Notes under the pieces: model-generated
Seen by the model: the letters and a program-made list of their open reading frames with translations, nothing else
Told to the model about the DNA's origin: nothing
Databases searched by the model: none
Source of the DNA: Cristatella mucedo
Lineage: Eukaryota; Bryozoa; Phylactolaemata; Cristatellidae
Length of the DNA: 64,000 nucleotides
Assembly (NCBI GenBank): GCA_009760855.2
Contig: WPIO01000185.1
Coordinates: 170,001 to 234,000, forward strand
Reading direction: 5' to 3'
Shown here: positions 1 to 10,469 of the stretch, one piece after another
Position numbering within the stretch: position 1 is the first letter of the stretch
How the letters are laid out: the number at the start of each line of letters is the position of its first letter
Program-made: the position numbers and the translations under genes

Positions 1-640
1 ATTGATGTCTTAAATCTCTCCGGTTCATTCACCATTCCCCACGACTGCACTTTGCAGAGCCGCCGCCGCCGCCATGGCCGCCGCTGCGCCGTTCGCAGGT
101 CCCAGCTAGTTTTGCGGCAGGCCGAGCCTAAAATGGCAGCCACCTAGCCCGGAAGTAAGGTCTCCCTGTCTTCCAGCATGCTTCTAATAGGCGGCTGCAG
201 GTTTATGAAGACTGCACGCGCGCCTCGGTTAAGTAATGGAAACTTTGGCCCGGGCCACCGCAGCCGGAAGCGCTTACGGCGGACGGCGACCTCGCATTTA
301 CATAACCCGTGGTACCGACGGTTTGAATGACATATAGAGCTGGGTATCGTCAGCATAAAAGTGATATCCTATTCCATGGGCCTTAATCACTCTTGATTGC
401 TACGGTCTGCCGGTCGGAGAGTCCTAGCGGTGAGCGTGAGCTACTGCAAGCCGGTTAGCGAGCCTGCTGGAAGTCGTCGGTCGTATCAGCCGTAATATAC
501 AGGTCGTATACAGGCTATTGTCGCTGTGCTTTGTCTAATACGGTGCTGTTGTTAGCGCTGCGTGCCAAAAACTGAGCGCTGCTGATACGGCGGCACCAGC
601 TAAACCAACCTGGTTATTGCAGATACTCATTTTTAACTAT
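1..640. other. GC-rich sequence without a supported gene
   Basis: Contains a GCC-triplet run just before an ATG (74) in good context, but the frame closes after a few codons and the possible donor is poor. No RNA gene or repeat family recognised. Confidence 0.4.
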
Positions 641-1430
641 TATGCAATAATAAATGGCCGAGGCGATCGGCGCGTCCGCGAAAAAGCCCAGCCAATAAAC
701 TACGCTTTCGGCGACGTGTTGGCTGTCTGTGCGATCGCCTGCTTGCCGCGCTTTTCCAGCATTGCCAGCGCTATGCCCCGGAGACTGCAGCAGTGCGTCA
801 TCCGCGGTTACACGGTTAGCTCGCAGTGGAAGCATCGGCGCTGCACCCGCACATGTGCTATTTTGCAGCTATTTTGCAGAACTTCTTTCTTACCAGCCGT
901 GTATCAGAATAAACTGAGTGCGAAGGACTGAGTACTGAGACGAAGAAGCGGACAATGTGGATTGAATTTAAGAAAGAAATTATTGAAAAACATGACCAAG
1001 ATGTGCTTGTTAAAGGAGAAGCTTTGTACTGTACTTGACTTAGTCGAGACTATCGTGTGAGAATTCCTCGCAAAACTGATTGCAATCGGCGCGTCCGCGT
1101 AAAAGCCCAGCCCATGCACTGCGCTTTCGGCTAGGCGCTGTCTGTCTGTTTGTCTGTCCGTACGCTCGCCTGCTCGCCGCACTGCTGTCGCGCGTGCTTT
1201 TTCCGCATTGCCAGAGCTTGCTTGGCGCGAGGCGCCGCCGCACGAGGCTCTCGTCCCGGCGTCTCCCGCGCAGTGCGCCATCCGAGGTCATGCTGGCAGT
1301 GGAAGCGTCGGTGCTTGTGCTCGCACTTGTGCTCTCACCTGTGCATCTTTGCTTTTTTGTGCGTGCAAAACTTTGTTTTTTCCAGCCAGGAATCCGAATA
1401 GGCTGAGTGCTGAGAAGGAAAAGCGGGATG
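640..1430. repeat. Diverged direct duplication, GC-rich
   Basis: Two units, about 640-1020 and 1078-1500, share blocks such as TCGGCGCGTCCGCG, AAAGCCCAGCC, CAGTGCG-CATCCG-GGT and, at their ends, a GAAAAACATGACCAAG block. The last block belongs to the N-terminal DNA-binding part of the transposase described next, so the duplication covers the front of that element. Confidence 0.6.
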
Positions 1431-3215
1431 CTGTGCGTTTAATTAAAAAAAAAGAAACTAGTGAAAAACATGACCAAGGTTATGCGTGCAGTCGACTTGG
1501 CGAAGCAGTACGAGCGAAGCACTTCAACGGTCTGTACCGTACTGAAAGAGTCGATAAAGGCTATAACGCCAGCCAAGGGAGTTGCAGTAGTTTCTAAATA
1601 GCGGGCATCTATCTCTGAAAATATGGAGAAGCTGCTGCTGGTGTGGTTGGCGGAAAAGCAGCTCGTCGGAGACACCGTGACGGAGGCTACAATCTGCGAG
1701 TAGGCGCTAGCTATTTACGCTGATTTGCTGCAGCAGACCCCAGGCACTTCAATAAGCGAGGCAGCAGGAGAGAGTCATTTAAAGACAGCCGGGGCAGGTT
1801 CGCAAATTTAAAAAAGAGGACCGGCATTCACTCCTCTGTTGTCAGGCATGGTGACGCAGCGAGCGCCATTATGAAGGCAGCTGAGGATTACCTCGAAACC
1901 TTTACCTTTGAACTCCAGCAGCAGAATGATACATTCCCCAGCAAGTCTTCAACGGCGACGAGACAGGACTCTCATAGAAGCAGATGCTTAGGATATAACG
2001 TATAAATATGAGGATAATTTAAATATAATACGTATAAATAACGTTTAACTACGCATAAATAACGTAAAAATATAAATAACATAGATATAAAGATATATAT
2101 ATAAAGATGCTTACGAGGACGTATATAACGGCAGAGGAGAAGAGGATACCAGGCCACAAACCCGTGAAGGATAGGCCTCGCACTGTGCGTGAGTGCGAGC
2201 GGCGACTGCCAGATTGAGCCGCTGCTCGTTTATCATTCGGAAAAACCCAGGAGCCTTTAAGTCACACCACAAGATTCTGAAACAAAAACTGCAGTTCACG
2301 TGGAGGGCAAGAGCCGAAGGCGCGGGTCACCAGGCAGATCTTTGTGGACTGGACGACTCTGGTCTCTGGTCCTGACATTAAGAAATATCCCCAGGAAAAT
2401 AACCTGCTTCCGCAAGCCCTTCTCGCCCTGGACAATGCACCTGCACATCCACATCTAAAGCTTTACAAAGCTTCTCTACCTTCCGTCCAACACAGCTCCT
2501 ATCCTGCAGCCCATAGACTAGCAGATGATTTCTATTTTCAAGAAGCTCGTCACCAAGCAACTGTAACGCCACTGCTTTTCGCTGATGGAGGGCACAAACC
2601 TCGCAATTCGAGAATTCTAGAAGGACCACTATAACATCGTGATATGCCTCAGAATAATCAATATGGCCTGGCGGGGGGGGGGGGTTACAAAGAGGACCTT
2701 GATCTCTGCGTGGAACAAGCTGTGGCCTGAAGTTGCGTCTGAAACGGACTTCAAAAGACTCTAATGTGAAGCGGCAGTGATGGAGGAGATTGTATCCCTT
2801 GGCAAGTCCACGGGTCTGGCCGTAGGCTATGAGGAGGTTATCTCTGCAAGTGAGGTACAGCAAATGTTGGAATATTGGAGAAACCTTCAGGCTTTATTCA
2901 AAAGAAACAACCAGAAAAAGTTTCAACTGATCGGAGACAGCTATTTAATGACACTTGCCTAACTCATTAGAAATAAGCACGCTGAAAGTGAAGATGAAGC
3001 AAACCTCATTCAATACGTTCTTATCGCAAACCACTGCAGATGAAAAGGAGGACAAGGGCAAAAGTCGGCGAATAAGGTTCAGGTATTCATTTCAGCCTTT
3101 ATCATCCAACTCCGTCCGATACTTCAAGTCGTCTGATCTCCAAGTTAAAGCTGGACATTATAATGAGGAAGACCCGTTCATTGAAGTACATATTACTGAA
3201 TTGTGTTTTTAAACA
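1430..3215 (+). pseudogene. Tigger/pogo-type (CENPB/jerky-like) transposase pseudogene
   Basis: A decayed transposase readable in fragments over three frames. The DNA-binding part near 1460-1590 reads EKHDQG, then VDLAKQYERSTSTVCTVLK in another frame. Near 1620 comes ENMEKLLLVWLAEKQLVGDT, then KKRTGIHSSVVRHGDAAS near 1810. FIIRKNPGAFKSHHKILKQK (about 2235) precedes the DDE domain, and LALDNAPAHP (about 2430) holds the second catalytic Asp. MEEIVSLGKSTGL (2780) and NDTCLTH (2947) mark the C-terminal region. Many stops and frameshifts; no terminal inverted repeats recognised. These blocks are shared with Tigger transposable-element-derived proteins. Confidence 0.85.
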
Positions 3216-3544
3216 ATATTCGCTATTTATATGAAAGCTTTTAATTTAAAAACAAGTGACAAAAATCGGTGTTTTTGCGGTTCCAGAACGGATTCATTGC
3301 ATTTCAATTCGTTAAAATTGTGGAAATTAATAGTGTCCTCGTTGGGTACCTTGACCTGACGTTTGGTTCATCCCACGGCGCCAGTTCTGCTTACCTTGAC
3401 ACGTGAGTAGTTTGATTTACGAGATCCGTCTCGGACCGAATTGATCCTCAACCCTAGTGTTGCACTGCACTTCGGCATTGCTCTACTGCAAGTTTCACGC
3501 TCTGGTCCGAGGTTTCACAACTCAAAAAAAATTATCAAAAGTAG

Positions 3545-3617
3545 TGCCCTGGGTGAGGATCGAACTCACGACCTTGAGATTATGAGACTCACGCGCTACC
3601 TGCTGCGCTACCAAGGC
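3545..3617 (-). tRNA. tRNA-Met (CAT), elongator type
   Basis: On the minus strand the 73 nt fold as a full cloverleaf: acceptor GCCTTGG pairs with the 3' CCAGGGC (one T-G pair), D-arm TAGCGCAGCAGGTAGCGC, anticodon loop CTCATAA with CAT, and T-arm TCGTGAGTTCGATCCTCAC with a perfect B box. The sequence is very close to animal elongator tRNA-Met rather than the initiator. A T-rich Pol III stop follows (run of T at about 3525-3531 read on the minus strand). No intron or encoded CCA. Confidence 0.95.
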
Positions 3618-4722
3618 TCACACTTCCGCATGCGTTAATTATTAATATGTAATAGTTTGCTAATGCCGTTCTATATCGAACAAAATTCACTCTTACCATT
3701 TGCCACCGGTTCCCCAATAGCCGACATGTCGCCTGCGCTGTCGATAATAGTGATGCGCGCAATCTTTGTTTCCTCAGACGATCCGATCAGCTCAGCCTTC
3801 GCATCGGCAGCTCTAAAGCGGGGGGGGGGGGGAATAAATCCAGCGATTGCTATTTCCGCTGCCGCCGCTCTGGGCGCCACGTATGAAACGCGACGCCGGC
3901 GTGTCCACGCAGCCTTAACGCTGGCGCTCATGTAGAGTACCATTGAAAAACGCTAGGTTTTCGTCCGATCTTATGTGCAGTTAGGAAACTAAGCACAATC
4001 GTTAGAGCTCGGCTATTTGCTCCGTACGGTTGCTCTGTAGCGAGCTCCATCCCCTAGACTCGACAGTCTGGCGGCTGGAGCGAAGGCCGCTCCGTCGTTC
4101 CTCGAGCGTCCGCTAGCAGCGAACTGGCCGCTCGCGCCTTTGCATGTGTGGGCGGCGACGTCGCCGACCAGTGTTCGTACAGTACGATGATAAGCGGCCG
4201 CAAATGCTAACGCGTCTCGGCGGCCCAGTAGGCGCCACGTAAGACGCTGGTTCGCGTATCCTGATTGAAAGAAAGATAAGTGCACGGGGGAGGCACGCGC
4301 GCACGCACGCTCGCGCGCTGCACCCGCGACGAAGCCTGACGAACCGAATACGCGTTCTCCGACGGCGTATTTTTTTCGGACACGAACGAGCGGCATTATC
4401 GTCTGTTGGGTGGTCGCTGGCTTCCAGTCGCTGGCAGCTCAAGTAGAAAAATTAAAACAGAAAGGGATCGCATCCTCATAAGCTGGCGGACTGGCAGACG
4501 GTGCGAAACTCTGGCGGAAACGGGCAGCTCGTATTAACCGTACGCTTCTGTACAGCTGAAGTTTCTGCAGGGAACCATCTTCCTGAGCATACAACCGGAC
4601 GTACTTGCTTCCCATCGGGCACTCAACATTTTTATCTGACGCCAGCGACCACCAGACTACAAGAAAATGTTGGTCGTTAGAAATTAATTACATATTGCGG
4701 TTATAAAAACCTGTTCATGTCA
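3618..4722. other. GC/CpG-rich spacer between the two tRNA genes
   Basis: Open frames on both strands here look compositional (Ala/Arg-rich) and none has a recognisable domain. It includes a poly-G run (about 3820-3831) and alternating CG/CA sequence near 4285-4320. No supported gene. Confidence 0.5.
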
Positions 4723-4795
4723 GCCGAAATAGCTCAGTTGGGAGAGCGTTAGACTGAAGATCTAAAGGCCCCCGGTTCAATCCCGGGTTTCGGCA
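4723..4795 (+). tRNA. tRNA-Phe (GAA)
   Basis: Complete cloverleaf: GCCGAAA/TTTCGGC acceptor, D-arm GCTCAGTTGGGAGAGC, anticodon stem TTAGA/TCTAA with loop CTGAAGA (GAA), variable loop, T-arm CCCGG-TTCAATC-CCGGG, then A. Boxes A and B are intact. A T6 terminator lies about 20 nt downstream (4815-4820). It is divergent from the tRNA-Met gene 1.1 kb away. Confidence 0.96.
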
Positions 4796-4989
4796 ATCCG
4801 GAGCTGACAACAATTTTTTGGTTTTTCTCCATTAACTGCATATGCGCGTGGTTTAGTAGATGCAATTTCAAATTTTAGTTCAGCTCTACGTGTACAGTCC
4901 TGCAAGAGAAAGTACACTTGCGAATTTGTTTCATTAAGCATAGACCCACATGATCAGGATTGCATATACTAAAACTCAAGGATGTGTAC

Positions 4990-5825
4990 ATGCAATGGTG
5001 AGCCGTGATGGCACACTAGGTAAGGTGGTTGCTATATTAGATTATTGTAATTTCCTTTTGGTTACTGGAAAAATGCCACTTGGCCACTGCAGCTGGCAAT
5101 GAACATAGCTGCTAGTTTAAAAATTACACAGATTTGACCGTGGGTCTCCTTTGCTGAAAGGGCTTGGATGGTTGCTTGTTGATCAGCAGATACAGAGCAA
5201 ATCTCTTACGCTGCCCGTGAGGCCCGCCAAGGCTTGGCTCCTTCATGCCTAGTTGAATGCCACGATGGTTTGGCCCAGTGGTTAAGGTGCTTCTCCCCAC
5301 CAGGGTTTTACCTGGGTCATGGGCTTCAGTCCCGAGGCACATTTGTAGCGTCTGATAGAGATTAAGTTCTCTGAGAGTGCTATACGAATGAATTATATTG
5401 GTTTTATTTAACTTATTCACCAGTTTCACCCTCCTCGTGCCCTCGGGTTCTGTATGGGCAACAAATTAGCTGTTCCATTCCTCTGCTTAAAGACCGTTCG
5501 CAACAGAAGCTTTTGCTCTGCAGGTCCTAGACTGTGGAACTCAGTTCCACTGTTCTTACGCAACGACAACTACTCTCCAGCAGCCGACTATGGCTCATCT
5601 TTTCCAGCTGTCCTGAGCTGCTACTCGCACGCTACTCACTACCTCAACTGCTCTCCCGACTCTGCTATGCTTCCCACTTTCTCTTTGTTGCGTGAGATGG
5701 TCTGTTAGCTACCGAATGCGTACCGAAGCCTCGTAGGCTGTGAGTGCGCTATCCAAAACTCTTCAGCGTAACACCCACACAGGCTTTGATGGTTTGTGGA
5801 GTTACAGACGGAGATACATTAGACT
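4990..5825 (+). mobile_element. LINE family B 3' part, interrupted by a SINE-2
   Basis: A SINE-1 head fragment (4995-5030) is followed by family B reverse-transcriptase C-terminal sequence (GATTATTGTAATTTCCTTTTGG, then the TTTGCTGAAAGGGCTTGGATGG block). The frame resumes at 5412 after the SINE-2 insertion and runs through the LAVPFLCLKT and GPRLWNSVP motifs to the 3' UTR ending TTGTGGAGTTACAGACGGAGATACATTA at about 5820. Confidence 0.8.
5262..5412 (+). mobile_element. SINE-2 copy inside LINE B
   Basis: tRNA-like head GGTTTGGCCCAGTGGTTAAG (A-box region) and a degraded B box, then the LINE A-like tail GATAGAGATTAAGTTCTCTG and GTGCTATACGAATGAATTAT. It splits the LINE B open frame. Confidence 0.8.
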
Positions 5826-5957
5826 TTCACTACATCTGTTTCGGTCAGCATCCCAGTGCACTCGGTATGTTTTGACTGCGGTGTGCATGCGTGCCTGTGC
5901 GTAATTCAGCCCATGTCACTAGCTGTAAGTCTAACGAAACGGCGGCCACGAGTGTCT

Positions 5958-6125
5958 TTAATAAGTAATAATAATAATACACTTGATAAAGCATCCTCGG
6001 AGAACTCAATCTCTTTCCAGATGATTTACATCTGCTGCAAAGGAAACACGGTCGAATGGTGAGTAGTAGCATGCTTGATAAACAACATGAATAGCATGGT
6101 TAGAGGTGTCATGCACAGGGTCGGC
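5958..6125 (-). mobile_element. LINE A 3' tail
   Basis: Minus-strand 3' UTR with the terminal hairpin (GCATCCTCGGAGAACTCAATCTC) and (ATT)n end. It is cut at its 5' side by the next LINE A copy. Confidence 0.8.
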
Positions 6126-6395
6126 ATAATAATAATAATAATAATAATTCACTTGATAAAGCGCCCTCAGAGAACTTAATCTTTCTCTAGGCGCTTTACA
6201 TTTGCTGTAAAGTGAAATGCAATTGAATGGTAAGTGCAAGTGTAGTTTGTGGCAGCATGCACAGTGCCAGCACGCATAAGCACATAAAGGACGAATCTCA
6301 GGGACCCACTAAGTGCTGTCATAAAAAGGAGCGTTTTTTATTTTCTTTTAAACGTGGTCAAGTCAGGGGTCAAGTCGTGACGCAAGTCATTTTTT
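6126..6395 (-). mobile_element. LINE A 3' end
   Basis: (ATT)n tail, AAAGCGCC hairpin and 3' UTR up to the end of the RT frame. Abuts and interrupts the preceding copy, showing nested insertion. Confidence 0.82.
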
Positions 6396-6539
6396 ACGTT
6401 TGTTTTAGCATGCTCGCCTAAGCATGATGCTTGCTTTAGCGTACCTGATACTCCTCATGATAAAAAGTCTTGGGTGCCAATGCCTATGGGAGCACAGAGA
6501 CAGTACGAGGGAGGCTTGGCATGCGGGCCATACTGAGAA

Positions 6540-7020
6540 CGGTTGCGAAACGCAAGCGTTTGTTTACCGAGCGACGTAGAAGAGACCTCTCAGACTTCCG
6601 GTCCCGGACCACGCCTACTAGAGAGCAGATGACTGGAGTCGAGTTATATAAACTGATGGGTCGGAATGTATGCTTTTTGCTAATAGCAAGCGAAGAGCGT
6701 TCGTAAGTCATCAGCGAAATAATTGAATGCAAAATCCTGACTGTTTTCAGCCAAATGTGAAACTGAGTGGCAGAAGTGTCACGGTTTCTGTACCGTTGTT
6801 GCTGGAGCAGCCGTCAGAGTCATGATTTGTCCGAGTCAGTCGCCCAACCTAAATCCCATGCAGCATCTTTGGAGAACGTATGAGTACCTTTTATAATTCC
6901 AAAGAGCTTTTTTAGCCGGCTGCAGTACTACTGGATTAACATCCCCCAAGAGACTCGTAAGAGGCTAACGGATTCTGTGCCGCGGCGCATAAGAATGGTC
7001 ATTTAAAACCACGAAGGCCT
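6540..7020 (+). pseudogene. Tc1-like transposase relic
   Basis: Readable pieces of a Tc1/mariner DDE transposase. Near 6630 is WSRVI-TDGSECMLFANSKRRAFV, matching the W-K-V-SDES block that holds the first catalytic Asp. Near 6835 is SQSPNLNPMQHLWR, the block holding the second Asp and the NPIEHLW motif. Near 6950 the conserved C-terminal IP-motif region follows. Frames shift between the pieces; no terminal repeats identified. Confidence 0.8.
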
Positions 7021-7164
7021 GGCCTCGTATTAAATTATTTGTGCCGTAAATAATATTTTAACTTTTGCAAAATGTAAAGGGCAAAGTTCAAGAAAATAAT
7101 AAGATTGACCTAAAAATCACAGGTCTCAAAAGACAGAATTTTAAACATTGGCGATTTTTATTTA

Positions 7165-7330
7165 TAAGGAAAGCATTACAAAATCATTAGGCAAATCAGG
7201 TCTAACCCGGGAGTAAACAGGAAGCAACATACTAAAAATAAAAAATGATCTAATCTCTGCATCATATACGACTGGTATCTTAACTTGTTGAACCTTAAAA
7301 CATCAAGGTACATATTTGCAACTTGTTTAT
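7165..7330 (+). repeat. Unclassified dispersed repeat, copy 1
   Basis: GGAAAGCATTACAAAATCAT, AACCCGGGAGTAAACAGGAAGCAACATA and ATCTCTGCATCATAT recur in diverged form at 32888-33060. No coding or tRNA-like content seen. Confidence 0.55.
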
Positions 7331-7429
7331 GTACATGCTGGATGGAGACTTTTACACAAATCCACTTAAGGGCTAGCACTGTGCCTGTCATGCATGTCAT
7401 GCGTGTCATTAAATAAAATAAATAAATCC

Positions 7430-7612
7430 CAGCTGATTAAACAGCCTCTTTTGTATAGCAACAGAAGAGCCTTTACGGCTATCGCCACCGCTAGCATTGG
7501 CGATAAAGAATCACCCACCGCAGGAATCGAGCCACGACCACGGGACCGAGGTCGTGAAAAGCAACCGCCTTACCTATTGTGCCATCGCGGCTCAGCAGAT
7601 GATCCTTTATAG
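7430..7612 (-). mobile_element. SINE-1 (tRNA-derived), near full length
   Basis: Minus strand: head CGCGATGGCACAATAGGTAAGG (A box) and GTCGTGGCTCGATTCCTGC (B box), then body GTGGCGATAGCCGTAAAGGCTCTTCTG and tail AGGCTGTTTAATCAGCTGGG with a short T/A-rich end. A sense-strand relic of the same family follows at about 7625-7690. Confidence 0.8.
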
Positions 7613-7869
7613 CCGGTTACAAGTGGTGGTGATAGCAGTTAAGGCTCTTATGCCGCTATTTAAATGAGGCTATACAATCATCTAATCTCTTTTTGTATGC
7701 CCATTCGTGCAGGCATTGTGTATTTTATTACTGAACACATGTTGACATATGACTAATGCTACCAATAACAAGACGGGCAAGCTCCATTTCCAGCTTAAGT
7801 CAAATGCCTTGACAGAGATTTAGTTCTTTGAAGGTGGTATTGAAAGATATTGTTATTATTAGGAGAGAT

Positions 7870-8590
7870 TATCGGTCAAACTCAGCTCCTCTAAAACATC
7901 TCTAAATTGGATCCACACGCAATCTAGGTGTCCCGTTCCAAAACGATTTTTTATTAGATGACTACATCAGCTCCACAGTCGTCTGCCAACTTTCAGTTAC
8001 AAAATGTTGCTAAAATTTGGGCTTGCTTAGGCAAGGATACTAGATCAAAATTGGTCCATGCATTTGTAGCATCCCGTCTCGACTTCTGTAACTCACTGCT
8101 TACTGATCTACTGGCCAGTGCAATCAGGCGCTTATAGCTGGTGCAAAAGTCTGCAGCTAGACTTGTCTATCGCGAGCGTCGCAGTTGCTACATCGTGCCA
8201 CTTCTCGCCCACCTGCACTGGCTTCCAATCAAGCAGCGTATCTACTTCAGAGTGCTGTCACTTACTTCTAGGTCCCTTTATTCTCTGGCTCCAACCTACT
8301 TATCAGAATTATCCCCCCAAGCCAAGCATCATAATAAACGCACCTATTTATGACAGCATTTAGTGGGTCCCTGTGATTCGTCCTGTATGTACTTATGCGT
8401 GCTGACACCGTGCATGCTGCCACTAACCAAACTTGTATGCTGACCCTGTGCATGTCACCCCTAACTGTGGTATTCATGTTGATTATCAAGCATAATATTA
8501 CTCAGTATTTGATCACGTTTCCTTTGCAGTAAATTTACAGTATCTAGAGAGAGATTGAGTTCTCTGAGTATGCTTTATCAAGTGTATTAT
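7870..8590 (+). mobile_element. LINE A 3' part with degraded RT C-terminus
   Basis: Contains the ASRLDFCNSLL-type block (8070-8100), the HWLPIKQRIYF block, then 3' UTR repeats GCATGCTGACCCTGTGCATG and the terminal hairpin with an ATTATTATTAT end. The SFGDRAF/WNSLP part is missing: the sequence jumps from 8340 to the last codons. Confidence 0.8.
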
Positions 8591-8597
8591 TATTATC

Positions 8598-8915
8598 ACC
8601 CGCTGTTCTGACTCAAATCGTGTAGCTGTACGAACCTCGACAACTTTGAAGAACGTGCCTTTAGGAAGTCACTCCCGACTGACGTCAAGACCTCCCCCGA
8701 CTTGACTTATAAAAGGAGTTTGAAACTTACCCGTTTATTGCAGCATTTAGCGGGTCCAGGCGATTCTTCCGTTGTGTGGTTATTCGTACCTCCTGCTACT
8801 AACCATATCTACTTGATGGCCATGTTCATGTCACATCTACTAATGTCATGTTTGATGATTTTGCGAATGTTACCACTTATCATTTGGCCATGCTTTGTTT
8901 ACAGGTGCCGTGAAA
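8598..8915 (+). mobile_element. LINE A relic without tail
   Basis: Degraded copy from the last coding block (AAGTCACTCCCGACTGACG, TTATTGCAGCATTTAGCGGGTCC) through the 3' UTR. It stops before the usual hairpin and is followed by the palindrome-rich stretch. Confidence 0.6.
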
Positions 8916-9080
8916 GAGTATAAAAGGCACGCATCGTGCATACTCTTTTATAATTGACAACTACTACTCGAGAGAGCAGTTAACGCGTGTGCTCTAGAAA
9001 TCTAGAATCGCTGCCACTATGCTAGTAACAAGTAGGTGAAAATCTCTCGATGCTCGAGCATCGAGAGATTTTCAAGGGCA
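8905..9080. repeat. Palindrome-rich stretch including a perfect 38-bp palindrome
   Basis: 9037-9074 is a perfect, spacer-free inverted repeat (TGAAAATCTCTCGATGCTC and its exact complement). Smaller hairpins precede it: AAAGAGTAT/ATACTCTTT (8909-8950) and TCTAGA-AA-TCTAGA (8993-9006). Confidence 0.9.
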
Positions 9081-9540
9081 GCTGATGTGATTCAGACTGG
9101 CGTTTGGTGGTGGCGGTGACAAAAGGGAGAGTTGGGTTAACGGAGTGAGCGGCAAGCAAAGCAAAACAGACAGATAAATGGTTGGGAAGATGTGAGGATC
9201 TTCTACTAGCAGAAATTGTTCTTTAGAGATGACTCAGCCGAATAATGTGATCGCAAGAGACCCGCCGCATGCAATTTATCTTGAAAATCGACGGCCAATC
9301 GTAAGCCATATATATGATGCCCACTTTCGGCAGCGTAAAGAAGGCAAGCGTAAAGAAGAATCGGTGAGTTTGAGCAGAGATTCAGCTCGCGTGATTATAT
9401 TCTGTTATTTGAGAGGCAGCAGACAAGATATTTAAGGCCGTGGACGACTAGGAAACCTAAAAATCTTGGCTGCTGTGATGAACGAAATTCTGGCCGCCAA
9501 GTAGGGCAAACCTCAGATACGGTACAACTGTAGCTCTGCC
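9080..9540. other. No supported gene
   Basis: One 68-codon open frame (9229-9435, plus) with no recognisable domain. Otherwise nothing identified. Confidence 0.35.
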
Positions 9541-9650
9541 TCTGTATATATGTATCTCCGTCTGTAACTCCACAAAGTCATAAAGACCATGTGGGTGTTA
9601 TGCAGGAGACTTTTATATAGCGTACTCACAGCCTAAGCGGCTTTCGGTCT
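9540..9650 (-). mobile_element. LINE B 3' tail
   Basis: GTATCTCCGTCTGTAACTCC-ACAAAG-TCATAAAGACCATGTGGGTGTTA and GCCTAAGCGGCTTTCGG, the minus-strand 3' UTR of family B. Confidence 0.8.
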
Positions 9651-9653
9651 ATA

Positions 9654-9920
9654 TAATACATTTGATATAGCGCCCTAAGAGAACTCAATCTCTTTCTAGG
9701 TGAGTTATATTTACTGCAAAGGAAGCACGATTGAATGGTTAGTGGTAGCATGCTCAATAAACAACAAGAATAACCTGGTTAGGGGTGATGTGCACAGAGT
9801 CAGCATGCAAGTATTGTTAATGGCAGCATGCAGTGTCAGCACGCACAATCACATAAAGGGCGAATTACAGGGATCCAATAAACGCTGCGATAAATATATG
9901 CGGTTTCAGTTTTTTGCTAG
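9654..9920 (-). mobile_element. LINE A 3' end
   Basis: Minus-strand hairpin (ATAGCGCCCTAAGAGAACTCAATCTC), 3' UTR and last coding codons; starts exactly where the LINE B tail ends. Confidence 0.78.
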
Positions 9921-9941
9921 CTTATTTTTTTGTTAGTTTTT

Positions 9942-10075
9942 AATAATAATAATGCATTTGATATAGCGCCCTCAGAGAACTTAATCTCTTTCTAGGTACT
10001 TTAAATTTGCAGCAAAGGAAGCACGATCGAATGGTTAGTGGTATCATGCTCGATAAATAACAACAATAACATGGT
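9942..10075 (-). mobile_element. LINE A 3' tail
   Basis: (ATT)n, hairpin and short 3' UTR on the minus strand, truncated after the AACATGG block. Confidence 0.75.
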
Positions 10076-10340
10076 TTGGTTTCTATCGCTTTTGTCTTTG
10101 CTGCTAATCGTGTTGCCCTATACAACCGACTACCAACGCCCTCTGCAAGCATAAGGCTCCATCCAAAAGTATGTCGACGGAAAAACTGGCTGATTTTTCA
10201 AATATTTCTGAAAGCTCAAGATCACCGAAGACTGTCCTCCAGTGGAATGAGAGCTGAAAATGGCTGCCGTTGGCAGCGACATTTCGTTTTCTCGGCCTGT
10301 GCTTTGCTCATTTAGCTATTAATAATAGTAAAATGATGTA
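10076..10340 (+). other. Possible weak LINE C-terminal relic
   Basis: An open frame reading VALYNRLPTPSAS resembles the end of RT proteins (W-N-R-LP motif). No other support. Confidence 0.25.
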
Positions 10341-10349
10341 ATTAATTTG

Positions 10350-10465
10350 TATGGCACCCTAAGAGAACTTAATCTCGATTCAGGCGCTTTAGATATGCCA
10401 CAGGGCTCTAACCTACGAACTTGGTCATCTACTGAGTTCATCTTAACCTTGGTGGGCGCGAGCAC
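10350..10465 (-). mobile_element. SINE-2, partial
   Basis: Minus strand: tail TGGCACCCTAAGAGAACTTAATCTC and degraded B-box/head up to the TTAACC region. Confidence 0.65.
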
Positions 10466-10469
10466 GAGA

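Noticed and set aside
68-111. Possible first exon at the GCC-repeat ATG (74)
   Set aside because: The frame stops after about 11 codons and the potential donor (GTCCCA) is poor.
3657-3943. Overlapping frames on both strands between the tRNA genes
   Set aside because: Mirror-image open frames around a poly-G run with no domain on either strand.
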